Assembly: GCA_021018995.1 (NCBI GenBank)
Contig: CM037587.1
Location: 89,401,251 to 89,465,250, forward strand
Origin: Chloranthus sessilifolius
Lineage: Eukaryota > Streptophyta > Magnoliopsida > Chloranthales > Chloranthaceae
Length of the DNA stretch: 64,000 bases
Reading direction: 5' to 3'
The notes beneath the pieces are model-generated. The model made no database searches and was not told the origin of the DNA. It saw only the letters and a program-made list of their open reading frames with translations. The position numbers were made by a program, and so were the translations under genes. Positions within the stretch are counted from its first letter, which is position 1. Each line of letters begins with the position of its first letter. Below, piece after piece: positions 1-11,190 of the stretch.

Positions 1-302
1 AATAAATCGAGACAATAATGGTCAGCAAATGAATGTTGCATTAATGAACATGTGGTGCTTGACGACAAGACATATATTTACATCAAGGTAAAATATAAGA
101 GACTTTAGATAATCAAGATAAAAATCAAAATTGAATAAATAGTACCTAAATCAAAATTTACATTTAACAGATAGAACTGCAATACTAGAAATAACAACAC
201 TCATCCATGGTTTTATTCGTACTACATGTGGCACATGACTAGTATTATATAAAATAAGGTAGCAGACCGTAGAATCTTTAATGATTATTGTTATGTTTAT
301 AT

Positions 303-307
<5 letters not shown>

Positions 308-353
<46 letters not shown>
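308..353. repeat. (AT)n microsatellite at the centre of a palindrome
   Basis: About 46 bp of pure alternating TA. The flanks are themselves inverted: GATTATTGTT plus TTGTAC on the left mirrors GTACAACAATAATC on the right, so the tract sits at the tip of an extrudable hairpin. No protein is implied; the Tyr/Ile reading of this tract is an artefact. Confidence 0.9.
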
Positions 354-358
<5 letters not shown>

Positions 359-589
359 ACAATAATCATTAATCATTAATCATTGACATGAGGTATCTAA
401 TATTCAATTTGTCATAAATAAGCAATCTTATTAGAGATGAATTCAGGTTAATAAAAAAATAAATTGTACTATATAAACTACGAGTTTGTGAGGTTATATT
501 TTACTAGGCTGGGGGCTTGGCTGTTGTTGTTGGCCAGTAGAGGAAGGACCTGCTTCTTGTTGTTGAAAGTCTTGCTGGAACTCCGGGAC

Positions 590-751
590 AATTGTCTACG
601 TGATTTGGCTCAGTCCCGCCAAAACAAGGCCTTTCTCTATTCCACGTCACTTACAATTGTTTACGTGATTTGGCTCAGTCCTGCTAAAACAAGGTATTTC
701 TCTATTCTACGTCACTTACAATTGTCTACATGATTCAGTCCCGCCAAAACA
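590..751. repeat. 65-bp tandem repeat, about 2.5 copies
   Basis: Units start at 590, 655 and 720. Each begins AATTGTCTACGTGATT or a close variant and contains CAGTCCCGCCAAAACA. The first two are full length and differ at a few bases; the third is truncated. The surrounding 370-890 shows no gene I recognise. Confidence 0.85.
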
Positions 752-893
752 TGTCGGGGCGTGTTGACTAAACTTCAACATCAACCTGGTATCTCTACCC
801 AAGTTAAAGCCCCTTCTCTTCTCCTGTTTTGCTGGTTCATAAAATTTGATGGTAGCTAATGCTTATGTGTTGATTACCAAACACTTAATTGTG

Positions 894-1083
894 AAACAAT
901 GAAGGATAGATATCCTTTCCCTGAAGTAGATGAGCTACTCAACGAGTTCAGCGGTGCTACCATATTCTCTAAGTTGGATCTCAATTTGGGATACGTTAGA
1001 TGCGAGTTAATCCTTACGATGTGTAAAAGATGGCGTTTGACATTACAAATGCTCCGTTGTTCTTTCTTGGATTAATGAACAAT
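894..1083 (+). pseudogene. Ty3/gypsy reverse transcriptase fragment (relic)
   Basis: A short stretch reads KDRYPFPEVDELLNEFSG followed by SKLDLNLGY, the conserved block of Ty3/gypsy RT that contains the first catalytic Asp region. After a frameshift a degenerate match to the FG-LTNAP block follows (ITNAP, then LMN). Nothing else of the element is seen and no LTR is attached. The copia element downstream is of another superfamily, so this is an independent older scrap. Frameshifts and stops make it non-functional. Confidence 0.7.
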
Positions 1084-1221
1084 ATCAAGTTAGAAACTTT
1101 ACAGATGCAACTTTAGAAACTTTACAGCAAGTTGAGGGAGCAGTTTGGTAACCTCGAGAAGAAGGTTAATTGAAAATGGGAGAACTTGTATGATAGTAGT
1201 ATAGAGTACACATTAGTTATT

Positions 1222-1864
1222 TGTTAGGTTTAATCTCAGCTGTGAAATTGAGACACTGAAGAGTAGTCTCGGGTTGAAATCGATCGATCGATTCTAGACA
1301 ACAAATTTTTTTATAACTCTCGGGTAGAAATTGATCGGTCGATTTTGGAGAGCGATCTATCAATTATGATCGAACGAGTTTCATGGACTTGGACATTTTA
1401 GTCTTTTAGTGAAGTTTTTGGTCAAAGCTTCCTAACGAGAGTTGGAACCTATAATTAGAATATTATTCTAGGGTTTGTGTGTAGGTTTTTTACAAGGAAA
1501 ACTAGAGAATACTTTAAAGATAAAAAAGGTATTGAAGAATAGCTTGGGGATTGAAGCATCTGATTGAAGCCATTTTTGTGCTGAAATCGTTATTATATTC
1601 CAGCATATTTCTTCTCTGTATCGAAGGATTACATCCTTGTTTATTCAGCATGCTGGCTATTGAAGATCGTGTGAGATCTTGATTGAGAGTGTAGAAGAGA
1701 GTGTGTGCATTGTAAATGCTTTGAAATATAGTGCATATACTTCATGATGTAGCCCTTGATTAGGTGAACCATGTAAATTTCTGTGTTGTGTGTGATTGCT
1801 TTTACATATTTTTATTTTTCCATATTCATAGGGATAGAGAGTTCGATGTCTCGAATTCCTAACA
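1222..1864 (+). repeat. copia 5' LTR
   Basis: 643 bp. It starts TGTTAGGTTTAATCTC; the 3' LTR has TGTTGGTTAGGTTTAATC, so a few bases are missing here. The region 1275-1370 holds several ATCGATCGAT-type palindromes, also present in the 3' LTR. It ends CCTAACA just before the primer site. Confidence 0.9.
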
Positions 1865-1866
1865 AG

Positions 1867-1878
1867 TGGTATCAGAGC
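1867..1878 (+). promoter_or_regulatory. Primer-binding site, initiator Met-tRNA type
   Basis: TGGTATCAGAGC lies 2 bp after the 5' LTR. It is the standard plant copia primer site complementary to the 3' end of initiator Met tRNA. Confidence 0.93.
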
Positions 1879-1893
1879 TAAGTTTACGCTATA

Positions 1894-2691
1894 ATGGCGA
1901 TGAATGCACAATTTGAGATTGAGAAGTTTCCAGGGAAGAATAACTTCGCTCTATGACAAGTGAAGGTCACGGATCTCCTTGTCCAAAAAGGCATTGATGA
2001 TACTCTACTTGGGAAGGAGATAGGGAAGAAGGTAGAGACGTTCGATGGAGAGTGAACTTCTCTTGATAAGAGAGCCGTAAGCACTATCCAATTGTGCTTG
2101 TCCGATGAAATTCTATACAACGTTTTTCATGAAAAGACGACTGTGAATCCGTGAAAGAAGATTAAATCTCTCTACATTACAAAGTCACTGTCAAACAGGC
2201 TCTTCATGAAGAAACAACTCTACACATGTTGTATGAAGGCTGGTACGTGTGTTCATAAGCATTTAAATTCGTATAATAAAATAGTTAGTGAACTACTAAG
2301 CATTGAGGTGAAGCTTGAAGAAGAAGATCTTGCACTTCTCCTACTCATCTCATTGCCTGTATCTTATGAGCACCTAGTGACCACATTAATTTATGGTAAG
2401 GATACCATAGCCATTGAAGAAGTGGCTGCCGCACTTCTTTCAGACGAATTGAGAAAATAATTCGAATCTAATTATGAAGGGACTAGTCTCTTTAGCGAAA
2501 GGGGTCGAAACCAAGATCTCAAAGGAGATAAATCCAGAGGAGATAATAAATCAACTAGAGAAAATAATAGGTCCAAATCTAAGGGTGATAGAAAAGATAT
2601 TATTTGTTACTTTTGTAAACAATTTGGACATATTCGCAAATATTACAAACAGAGATTGAACAAAAATAAGAGGGATGAAGGTACTTCGTAA
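1894..2691 (+). pseudogene. gag: copia gag (nucleocapsid/capsid), broken
   Basis: The start ATG at 1894 follows the primer site closely and gives an N-terminus (FEIEKFPGKNNF) typical of plant copia Gag. The UBN2-like capsid region continues through SLPVSYEHLVTTL near 2350. A CCHC zinc knuckle is visible at about 2605-2650 (CYFCKQFGHIRK), but its last Cys codon is Tyr. There are stops at former Trp or Arg codons (FAL-stop-QVKV, DGE-stop-TSL). Gag would bind the genomic RNA and form the particle; this copy cannot make a full protein. Confidence 0.85.
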
Positions 2692-2760
2692 CTGGTCAGT
2701 GTTGCTAAGTTAGATTTCAGTGAAGATCTACTATGTGCACTATTAGGCCCCAGTTAGGTT

Positions 2761-2961
2761 GATGGAAGATGGATCCTAGATTCAGGGGCATCGTATCACA
2801 TGTGTCCATACCAGGATTGGCTCGACCAGTATAAGGTAATCAATGGTGGGATGATTTTGATAAAGAATGATAGTGTACGTAAAGTAGTGGGTATCAGTTA
2901 TATCATAATAAAGATGTTTGATGGTTGTGTTCGCACTCTTACTGAGATTGGGCATGTGCCT
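2761..2961 (+). pseudogene. pol: copia aspartic protease domain, broken
   Basis: WILDSGASYHMC near 2770 is the copia protease active-site block with the catalytic Asp in DSGA. The domain continues to about IGHVPN. It normally frees Gag and Pol products. The catalytic motif is intact, but the frame upstream and downstream is closed by stops. Confidence 0.85.
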
Positions 2962-4126
2962 AATTAAAAACCAAAATTGACCTCGTTGGGGGCATTGGAT
3001 GAGATAGGATGTTGACTCATCCTAGAATCCGAAAAACTGAAGGTTGTAAGAGGTGCTATGACCTTGATGAGAGGTGAGAAGATGGAGGATCTTTACATTC
3101 TAGTAGGTGATACAATCAATGGCAGTGATGTTGCAGCTACGAAAGATTTCAAGGATCTCTCTGATTTGTGGCACAAGAGACTTGGTTACATGAGTTAACG
3201 TAAGCTAACAGAGCTCATAAAGAATAAGATGATTTTTGATATTCAAGCTTGTAAACTAAAATTTTGTGAAGATTGCATCTTCGAGAAGCAAATGAAAGTT
3301 AGTTTTCATGAAAAACATACTTCGAAGGGGATAATTAATTACATACATTCAGATGTATGGGGACTGACTAAAGTCACTTCAGTAGATAGAGCCAACTACT
3401 TTCTGTCATTCATAGATGATAATTCTATAAATGTTTTGGTGTATACAATTAAGAATAAGTCGGATGTGTTTTAGAAATTCAAGCAATGACAAAGTATGAT
3501 TGAAAAGAAGATTGGTAGAAAGGTGAAGGTTTTCAGATCAGATAATAATGAGAAATACTTATCATCGAATTTCAAAGCTTACTGTAAAAATTAAGGGATT
3601 GTTAGGCACTTAACAGTTCTTTAAAATCCTCAATAAAACTGTATAGCCGAGAGGATGAATAGAATGCTATTAAAAAAAAGCATGGTGTATATTGAATCAT
3701 TGCAGCTTGAGTCATGGGTTCTGGGTGGAGGCAGTGAGCACGACATGTTGCTTGGTCAACCGGTCGCCATCAACGACATTGAACTCAAAAAATACAAATG
3801 AAGTTTGGTATGGAAGACACAGAAGCTACTCTCACTTAAGAGTGTTTGAATGTGTCGTGTATGCGTTACTTCAGGGAAGTGAACGATCCAAGTTGGATCT
3901 TAAATCCAAAAATTGTGTTTTTATTGGCTATGGCCAAGGAATAATAGGTTATCATTTGTGGGATACACAATCTCACAAAGTGGTAGTTGAAAGAGATGAT
4001 ACATTCAATAAAGATGAGTTTTCGATGAAAAGGCGAAAGACAAATCTCAGTCACATGGTGAACCACATGTACAAGTTGATATTGAAAGGCATGAGCAACA
4101 TGAGAAAAATAATAAAGACTCTGAGA
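2962..4126 (+). pseudogene. pol: copia integrase, broken
   Basis: A gag-pre-integrase segment (LWHKRLGYMS, CEDCIFEKQ) supplies the His/Cys zinc residues. The catalytic core shows the first Asp in HSDVWG (near 3351), the second in FRSDNNEKY (near 3540) and the Glu in AERMNR (near 3648). A frameshift follows at the A-run 3669-3677. The C-terminal part continues in another frame with FIGYGQGIIGYHLWD, the usual copia block. About six stops interrupt the frame. Integrase would join the cDNA ends to the chromosome; this copy is dead. Confidence 0.87.
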
Positions 4127-4189
4127 TAGAGCATGATGATATAGTTTCTCAAGACTTGCAGTCATAGGTATCGGTCCCTGCTTAAGCTA

Positions 4190-5300
4190 CCTTGAGAAGG
4201 TCAGAAATGATAAAAAAATGTCCTGAGAAGTTTATAGCTATGGTATCTATAACACTAGCACTTATCATAGAGAATGAGAAACTAAGCACAATTTCAGAAG
4301 CTTGGGTAGATACAAATGTTGTAAAGTGGCAATTAACTATGGAAGAAGAATGACAGTCACTTTTAAAAAATGAGACTAGAGATCTCATGAAACTTTCTAA
4401 ATGGAAGAGAGTCATCGATTATAAATGAGTCTTTCGAAATAAAGAATGTGATAAGGGACAAACTCTGAAGTCCAAAGCAAGGCTAGTTGCAAAGGAGTTT
4501 GCTCAGAAAGAGGGTATCGATTATAATGAGATATTCTTTTTGGTTGTGAAGCATACATTGATTCACACGTTATTGGTTGTGGTTTCTTAGAAAAATTTAG
4601 AACTAGAATAGCTGGGTGTGAAAATAGATTTCCTTCATGGAGATCTTCAGGAAGAGATTTATATGAGATAGTCTGAAGGATTTGAAGCAGAAGGGTCAGA
4701 ATCGCTCATTATAAAAAAATAAGACTATTAGTGGCGGCCAAAACCTGTCGCTATTAACAAAAATACTATTAAGACTATTAGCTACGAGGGTATTAGCGAC
4801 AATATTTTTGTTAATAGCGACAGTTTTGACTGCTGTCAATAGTGTTATTTTTTGTAGTGGCTCATTTACAGATTGAAGAAATCTTTATATGATCTCAATC
4901 AAGCACCTAGGCATTGGTACGAAAAGTTTGATTCATATATGCTGAGCATAGGGTATCACAGGGGACAATATAATTGTTCTATCTACTGAAAAGAGTATTG
5001 TCAAAGGGAGATAATCTTCATAATTCTCTATTAAGATGATATGCTGATAACAGTAAAAAGTAAGGTTGAAATCAACAAGCTGAAGCGATCATTGAGCCAT
5101 AAGTTTCAGATAAAAGATCTTGGTCCAGCTAATAAGATCTTAGGTAAGGAAATCATGAGAGATCATGAAAATAAAGGGCTTTAGCTAACTCAAATGACTT
5201 TTATCCAAAGCTCCTTGAGAAATATAACGTGAATGATGCTAAGCCGGTATCAACTCCTTTATTAGAGCATTTCAAACTCACAAAGAAGATGAGTCCGTCT
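4190..5300 (+). pseudogene. pol: copia reverse transcriptase, broken and split by a MITE
   Basis: Recognisable blocks are SKARLVAKEFAQKEG (near 4470), KIDFLHGDLQEEIYM (near 4625), LKKSLYDLNQAPRHWY (near 4873) and KDLGPANKILGKEI (near 5115). The catalytic YVDDM box reads Tyr-stop-DDML at about 5032. The 153-bp MITE at 4707-4859 sits between the LHGDL block and the LKKSLY block. Several more stops are present. It is the polymerase that would copy the RNA into cDNA. Confidence 0.87.
4707..4859. mobile_element. CACTA-type MITE inserted in copia RT
   Basis: 153 bp with inverted ends: CATTATAAAAAAATAAGACT on the left and the complement of CACTACAAAAAATAACAC on the right. It is flanked by a perfect 3-bp target duplication GCT (4704-4706 and 4860-4862), as expected for CACTA elements. 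The interior holds further inverted TTAGCGACA / TGTCGCTAA segments. No coding. It is similar in ends and interior to the MITE at 28545-28695. Confidence 0.88.
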
Positions 5301-5953
5301 ACACATGCAGAAAGGGAAGACATAAAGAATATTTCCTATGCAATGCTGTTAGGAGTCTGATGTATGCCATGGTGAGTACAGGACTAGATCTAGCACAGAC
5401 CTTGAGTGTGGCTTGCAAGTGTATGTCTAATCCGGGAAGAGAGCATTTGCTTGGAGTTAAATGAATATTAAGATATTTAAAAGATACTGCTGAAAATGGA
5501 TTGATGTTTGAAGGTGGAGATACATGCAAGTTGGATCTTTACGATTACGTTGATTCTGACTATGCTGGTGACCTTGACAGAAGAAGGTCTACCACTGGGT
5601 ATGTGTTCATTTTGGCAGGTAGAGCGATTAGTTGGAAGCCTATACTTTAAGGGATAGTTGCGTTGTCAACTATAGAGGCAGAGTATATAGCTGCTATAGA
5701 AGTCGCTACGAAAGCCTCATGGCTTAAGGGTTTAGTCAGTGAGTTTGGTAAGATTGATGAGAGCACTGATATCTTTTACGATAATCAGAGTGACATTCAC
5801 TTAGCAAAGAATTAAGTTTTTCATGCTAGAAAAAAGCATATAGATACCAAATTTCATTTTATCAGAGATATGATAGAAGATGGAAAAGTATTAGTTGAAA
5901 AGATTGATACGAAAGAAAACGCAGCGGAGATGTTGACTAAACCGGTTACATAA
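5301..5953 (+). pseudogene. pol: copia RNase H domain, broken
   Basis: The frame shows DSDYAGDLDRRRSTTGYVF near 5551, then STIEAEYIAA near 5680 and IFYDNQSDIHLAKN near 5770, the three blocks that carry the catalytic acids of copia RNase H. It ends in ENAAEMLTKPVT and a TAA at 5951-5953, close to the polypurine tract. There are at least two internal stops. It would remove the RNA strand during cDNA synthesis. Confidence 0.88.
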
Positions 5954-6053
5954 AATAAGTTTAGGCATTGCCTAAACTTGATCAACACTTGTCGCAGATG
6001 GTGATGCCCATTGGGGCGGTGACACTGTTGACGATGAAACCTAGGTGGAGAAT

Positions 6054-6732
6054 TGTTGGTTAGGTTTAATCTCAACTGTGAAATTGAGATACTTTGAAGA
6101 GTAGTCTTGGGTCAAAATCCATCGATCGATTTTGGAATCGATCGATCAATTCTGGACGAGAAATTTTTTTATAACTCTCGGGTTGAAATCGATCGATCGA
6201 TTTTGGAAAGCGATCGATTGATTCTGGGTGAACAAGTTTTGCGGATTTGGATGTTTTAGTCTTTTGGTGATGTTTTTGGGCAAAGCTTCCTAACGAAAGT
6301 TATAACCTATAAATAGAATATTATTCTAGGGTTTGTGTGTAGGTTTTCTACAAGAAAAACTAGAGAATATTTTGAAGATAAAAAAGGTATTAAAGAATAG
6401 CTTGGAGATTAAAACATCCGATTGAAGCCGTTTTTGTGCCCGAATCGTTATTATATTCCAACAAATCTCTTCTCTGTATTGAAGGACTACGTCCTTGTTT
6501 ATTCAGCGTGTTGCCTATTGAAGATTGTGTAAGATCTTAATTGAGAGTGCACTAGAGAGAAGAGAGTGTGTGCATTATAAATGTTTTGAAATATAGTGCA
6601 TATACTTTATGGAAGTAGCCCAAGATTGGGTGAACCACATTAATTTCTTTGTGTTGTGTGTGATTGCTTGTGCGCCTTTTTATTTCACTGTCTTCATCGC
6701 GATAGAGAATTTGGTGTCTCGAACTCCTAACA
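6054..6732 (+). repeat. copia 3' LTR with preceding polypurine tract
   Basis: 679 bp, preceded by the polypurine tract AGGTGGAGAAT (6043-6053). It is closely similar to the 5' LTR, with ATCGATCGAT arrays at about 6118-6225. It ends CCTAACA. Confidence 0.9.
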
Positions 6733-7479
6733 AGTTGGAGGTGTCTTTGTTTTAAGAGTGTAGAGCTCATAATATTTAGTTACTAAAGCGTGTATCAATT
6801 TATAAGACGTCTTGTTGTGTGAGTTGATTAAGTGGTCTTGGCCAATAGGTGAGAGGTATTTATCTAAGGGGGGAATAGTAAGGTCCTATCAAGTAGAATC
6901 GGATTTCCAATCCTATCTCATTCATTGTCCTTGGAAATAGGAGAGTTTTGACTTCTTTGATTTTCGCTTTTTATATCATGATGAAACGTAAAGATACTAC
7001 TTGGTAGGACTGACCATTGTCCTATCTAAGGTGTAGAAAGTCATGGTATGAGATAGTAGTATGTGTTTTTTCATAGCGACGAGTTAGTAATATTTAAATG
7101 CGTTTGGTGTCAGAAAATAAGGAGAAGACTCATTCCTTTTTTTCGTAGGGGTGAGGTTTCTCGAGGTAGCTTATCTTCGGGAAAACGCACATTCGTTTCA
7201 AGAGCTGTATAAAATTTATTTTATTCGGGAAAACATATAAAACACATCTTTTTATTTATATGCGGTATAAAATACATTTTAAATGAAAAAAGGATTGATA
7301 ATATATATATATTATTTTTCTCCCGTAGTTTCCATTTTTTACCTTTTTCCGTAATTTTTTCATGTCATATTTTTCTCGTACTTACTTTTTTTTTTCTTTC
7401 TGTACTTGCCCTTGTTTGCCCTTTTTTCTGAATTTTTATCATGCCGTTTTATTTCCGTACTCTGTCTTTGTGACTATGA
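6733..7479. other. Non-genic interval
   Basis: AT-rich DNA with T runs (7385-7400). I see no reading frame of interest, no terminal repeats and no RNA gene. Confidence 0.6.
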
Positions 7480-7673
7480 GCACAATGGATTATGAGATCA
7501 TGTCATACCATTAGATAGCCAGATTTTGATTTTGGGTAGCACTCATCCTAAAATGTGATTTAAGAACCACATTGGATTTATGCCATGATCATATTCATTT
7601 TTTGGAATGTGTGCCACATAAAATCAAAATTTGACCGTCTGATGGTATGCTCAATATCTCAAAATTCTTTATG
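7480..7673. repeat. MITE-like inverted repeat
   Basis: Arms at about 7480-7534 and 7621-7673 are imperfect inverted copies. For example GAGATCATGTCATACCAT on the left pairs with ATGGTATGCTCAATATCTC on the right, and CAGATTTTGATTTT pairs with AAATCAAAATTTG. The loop is about 86 bp. It is not obviously related to the CACTA MITEs. Target duplication not identified. Confidence 0.65.
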
Positions 7674-7936
7674 TGGGAGATTGTAATGAAAGTGGTCTCC
7701 TTCTGCTTACTCAAAGTAGTCAATGAGTTTTAACTTTGGTTAGTGGGGGTATTGAGTCTTTCCCGGGTTAGTAGCAGCCCCCATTATTCATAATCCAACA
7801 AGCTAGTTTGCCTTGCTACTTGCGAAAATTATATACGGTCAACAGTATTTGATAGATAATTTTGTAAACAGTTTATGTGGCATGACATGATTAGCTGTAG
7901 TGTTTGAGCCCTACTGCGTACACAGCCAATGTGCAC

Positions 7937-8024
7937 CATCCTATTACTTGCTTTATTCGCTCGACATTAACTGTATGCAAAACTGTCCACTCCATGACAG
8001 CATCCTATTACTTGCTTTATTCGC
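7937..8024. repeat. 24-bp direct repeat, 64-bp period
   Basis: CATCCTATTACTTGCTTTAT plus TCGC occurs at 7937-7960 and exactly again at 8001-8024. No gene is attached; the rest of 7674-8190 shows nothing I recognise. Confidence 0.9.
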
Positions 8025-8194
8025 ATGCAAGTTGCTATTCCATTGGTCACGACTATTTGCCTTCAAATGGCAAGTGGGTGAAACCCTCTAGAGGAAACTT
8101 TCTATGCCCCCAAAATTCAAATTGCTGTACTTTTTACACACTATCAGGCATATGACTACAAAGAGCCAACTATGGCAGCGTTCACTTCGGCATA

Positions 8195-8502
8195 ATGTTA
8201 AATATTAGGCAGCAAATGGCTAAAAATAGGGGATTCCACTTTCTACCTATTTCTTAGGCGGTCAAATGACATGTCACATCGTCAGAAGCCTCATAGGTAT
8301 TTTTGTTGGAAAATTTACATGATTGACCCTGTTAAATACACCTTTTACGTCAGAGACCCTATATTTTCACCTTTACCTAAATCGACTAGCTTTTAACCAA
8401 ACCATTTCCAGCTAGAACAAAAAGTCTCAAATACCCCTTCTTACACTTTTTATCGTTCTAAATCGTTTAAAATTTTAAAAATTTGCACTTTTTATATTTA
8501 CG
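8195..8502 (+). repeat. Left terminal inverted repeat of the MULE-like element
   Basis: The inverted partner is about 27470-27745. Shared landmarks, read outward to inward, are ATTAGGCAG, GGAAAATTTAC (8308), the GACCCTGTTAAATACACC block, CAAATACCCCTTCTT and TTTAAAATTTTAAAAATTT. Confidence 0.7.
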
Positions 8503-8830
8503 CGATGTGAAGTTGCATCTATTTCGTTTGATTTTAAGGCCATAATATAAAAAGATCGATTGTGCGAAAGATTGACATGAAAAAAAGGTGCTATCGCCTC
8601 TTAAAAAAAAATAAAATCGCCTATTTACCAAATGTGAAGCAACATCTATGTCGTCTAATTTAAAGGCTATAAAGATCGATGGTGTCAGGGATTAACACGA
8701 AACAAGGTGATATCGCCCCTTTTTAAAAATAAACAAAATAAATCAACTATTTAAACAGTCAATATCGACTCTTTAATGAGTCAATATTGATTGTTTAATG
8801 AGTCGATATCGACTCATTAACTCGTCTAAT
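8503..8830 (+). repeat. Iterated subterminal modules and a small palindrome
   Basis: Two direct units (about 8503-8620 and 8627-8735) each read GTGAAG, CATCTAT, GTCTAATTT or similar, AAGGC, AAAGATCGAT, then a GATTGACATGAAA-type end. Related modules recur at 26260-26340 and, inverted, near 26950-27050. At 8768-8822, GAGTCGATATCGACTC and its variants form a compact palindrome. Confidence 0.65.
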
Positions 8831-9959
8831 AGGTGCGCCATGATCTTAAGATCTATCGTGTGGATGATTGGGGTGAAACACGATCTCCATCATCCAATCC
8901 GAAGCAATCAATAGTTTTCAAGGGGTCTGTGACGTGGGCGGTTTCAGAGCATGCGTGGGGGCATAAAGAGGTTGTAACATCCCAAAAAATTTGTCCTTTG
9001 AACAATACGTCTTGGTGTGCGCGCCCGACGGGTCGCACACCGAATAGGATAAAATAATAAAATATTAGTGTGAGTTCAGTTAACTTGTGGTGGATAAGAA
9101 AGAAAAGATCTAAAGTATGATAAGTAACCAGTTGATGTGATGGCATACACCGAGGTACGACGTATTGGCTTAACACAAAACCTAAGTCCTTGGATAAGAA
9201 GTAGAATAATGTGTTTGTATTTCGTATGGGAATCGGAGCCAAACACCTTATGTGATTAAGAAATAACACCCAAGAGGTGTGTTTATGTTTCGCATGAGAA
9301 TCAGAGCCAAACACCTTATGTGATTAAGAAATAACACCCAAGGGGTGTGTTTGTGTTTCGCATGGGAACCGACCCCCCTTTTTATAAGACAAAACAAACT
9401 TCATTTAGAAGCCATACCCGGTTGCAAACATTTGTGGGGTTTTGTGAGTTAGAGAGAGAGAAAGGAAAGAGAAGGGTTTGGGAGAAGAGAAAGAGTTTTT
9501 CTTGAATCCATAGGGTTAATTCACTTGATCATGGTGGCGTTTATGTGAAGTGAATAATTTCGTGAAGGATTGTCTATGATTGTGTTAGCTTGATTGTGTG
9601 CGTGGAGCTCATAGGAGATCGATGTGAGTTTTGAAAACCCATTTTCCTTGCAAAGAGAATGGTGTGTTTTGATCGGCTAAATCATAGTGAGGTTTGTACA
9701 AAGCGTGTGTGGATGATCACTTAACGATCGTGTCAAAATTGTGGAAATTGTGGGGCTTGGAAAGATCAAAACGGGGTTTGGAAACCCATTTGCTTGCTAG
9801 GAAGAAGACGATCCGATCGGGGAGAAAATCGTTGGATTAAAAGTAAAAATTTTGATTTAAGTTGTGATTTGTATGTAGATTAATCCTTAGTTAGATTATG
9901 AGTGGGAGATTTGAAGAAAATGGGTTAAGATTTAAAGAAAAATGAGTTAGAGATGCTTG

Positions 9960-10145
9960 AACCTGATTTTGGATGAAATCTGACGAAACCGTTCGATCGA
10001 AATTAGAAATCGATCGAACGATTTCGTCAAGAGTGAAATCTGAAGGTTTCTGGTCGGTTTGAAAATTGTTCGATCGGTTTTGAAAATCGTTCGAACGAAA
10101 TTAGAAATTGTTAGATCGATTTTAAATTGTTCGAACGATTTTGAC
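9960..10145 (+). repeat. Palindrome array in the solo LTR (TCGATCGA / TCGAACGA)
   Basis: CGTTCGATCGAAATTAGAAA, ATCGATCGAACGATTT and CGTTCGAACGAAATTAG follow one another with 10-30 bp spacers. They are palindromic CpG-containing cores separated by similar AATTAGAAAT linkers. Confidence 0.8.
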
Positions 10146-10874
10146 TGGGCTCGCCGATACTGCTTCAGTATTTTGGCCCGAACATTTTACCCCGAACTTC
10201 GATTGATACAATTCTTATGGCGTTGGAAAGAGGACGAAGAGCTCTATAACTTTTGTGTTTTGACCAACTTATGAATCTAAAGTTTTAAAGGTCAAAATTT
10301 AGGGAGAATGTTGCATCAAATTCTATATTAGCATGAATTTGCCCGTTTCAACCTTGGTTTTGAGAAAACACTTAAATGCATATAAGTTATTAGTGAGTAG
10401 AGTTGATCTTTGATACACCATTGTGTGCTTGTGATATAGATTGAGGCGGAAGGCCATCGATAGGACCTTGCTTGGCTTCGCGCAACCTCAAGATTAAGGT
10501 AGAGAAAACTCGACCTAAATTTATATATTTGACTTGATTCATAATATTAGATTTGTTTGCATGAATATGATGAGTTGATCGGAGTTGGATATGTTAGAAT
10601 TGGAGTCTTATGATTTGGAATATGAACTCGTGAAATCGTGATTCATGTGATAATGTTAGATTCTACATAACGTTTGATATTGTTGAGCTCGACTCGTGTT
10701 TTGAAAGTAAGATCTTGAGATCGCTAGTGACACTCGTGAATCATTTTGACACCCTTGGAACTATGATTTACTCAACGACGCTTGGACTTTTCATATTTGC
10801 ATTTACATTATGAATCCTTTGGATTCTTTGACTGCATCTCTTGGGCCGATACGGCGGCCTATCCGTACACACAT

Positions 10875-11190
10875 TCATATATATGCTGCATATGCATCCC
10901 TTAAAACATCATTGCATCCCTTGGACATCATTGCATCCCTTGGACACCTTGGAATCATTAGACACCTTTGGACATCATTGCATCCCTTGGACACTTTGAA
11001 AACATTGAACACCATTGGACACCTTGGAATCATTGAACACCTTTGGACACCCTTGGACATGATTGCATCCCTTGGACACTTTGAAATCATTGGACACCTT
11101 TGGATACCATTGAACATCGTTGCATCCCTTGGATACTTTGGAAACATTAAACACCCTTGGAAACTTGGAACACCCTTGGACACCCTTGTG
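10875..11190 (+). repeat. Degenerate minisatellite in the solo LTR
   Basis: Repeats of CATTGCATCCCTTGGACAC and CCTTGGAATCATTGGACACC-like units in mixed order, about 20 bp each. They give a long open frame on both strands, which is a repeat artefact. Confidence 0.85.

Larger units (their letters stand above)
1222..6732 (+). mobile_element. Ty1/copia LTR retrotransposon, decayed
   Basis: A full-structure element: 5' LTR 1222-1864, primer site 1867-1878, gag, protease, integrase, RT and RNase H in copia order, polypurine tract 6043-6053 and 3' LTR 6054-6732. The LTRs match along their length; both end CCTAACA and both contain arrays of ATCGATCGAT. Flanking AGTTA (1215-1219) and AGTTG (6733-6737) may be a decayed target duplication, since the 5' LTR has lost a few of its first bases. 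Gag and integrase resemble the Tnt1/Tork type, which is a tentative lineage call. Many codons have become TGA or TAG. A CACTA-type MITE interrupts RT. Confidence 0.92.

Noticed and set aside
8853-9314. 153-codon minus-strand frame
   Set aside because: It crosses the boundary between the MULE-like element and the solo LTR and contains a direct repeat (GAGCCAAACACCTTATGTGA); not a gene.
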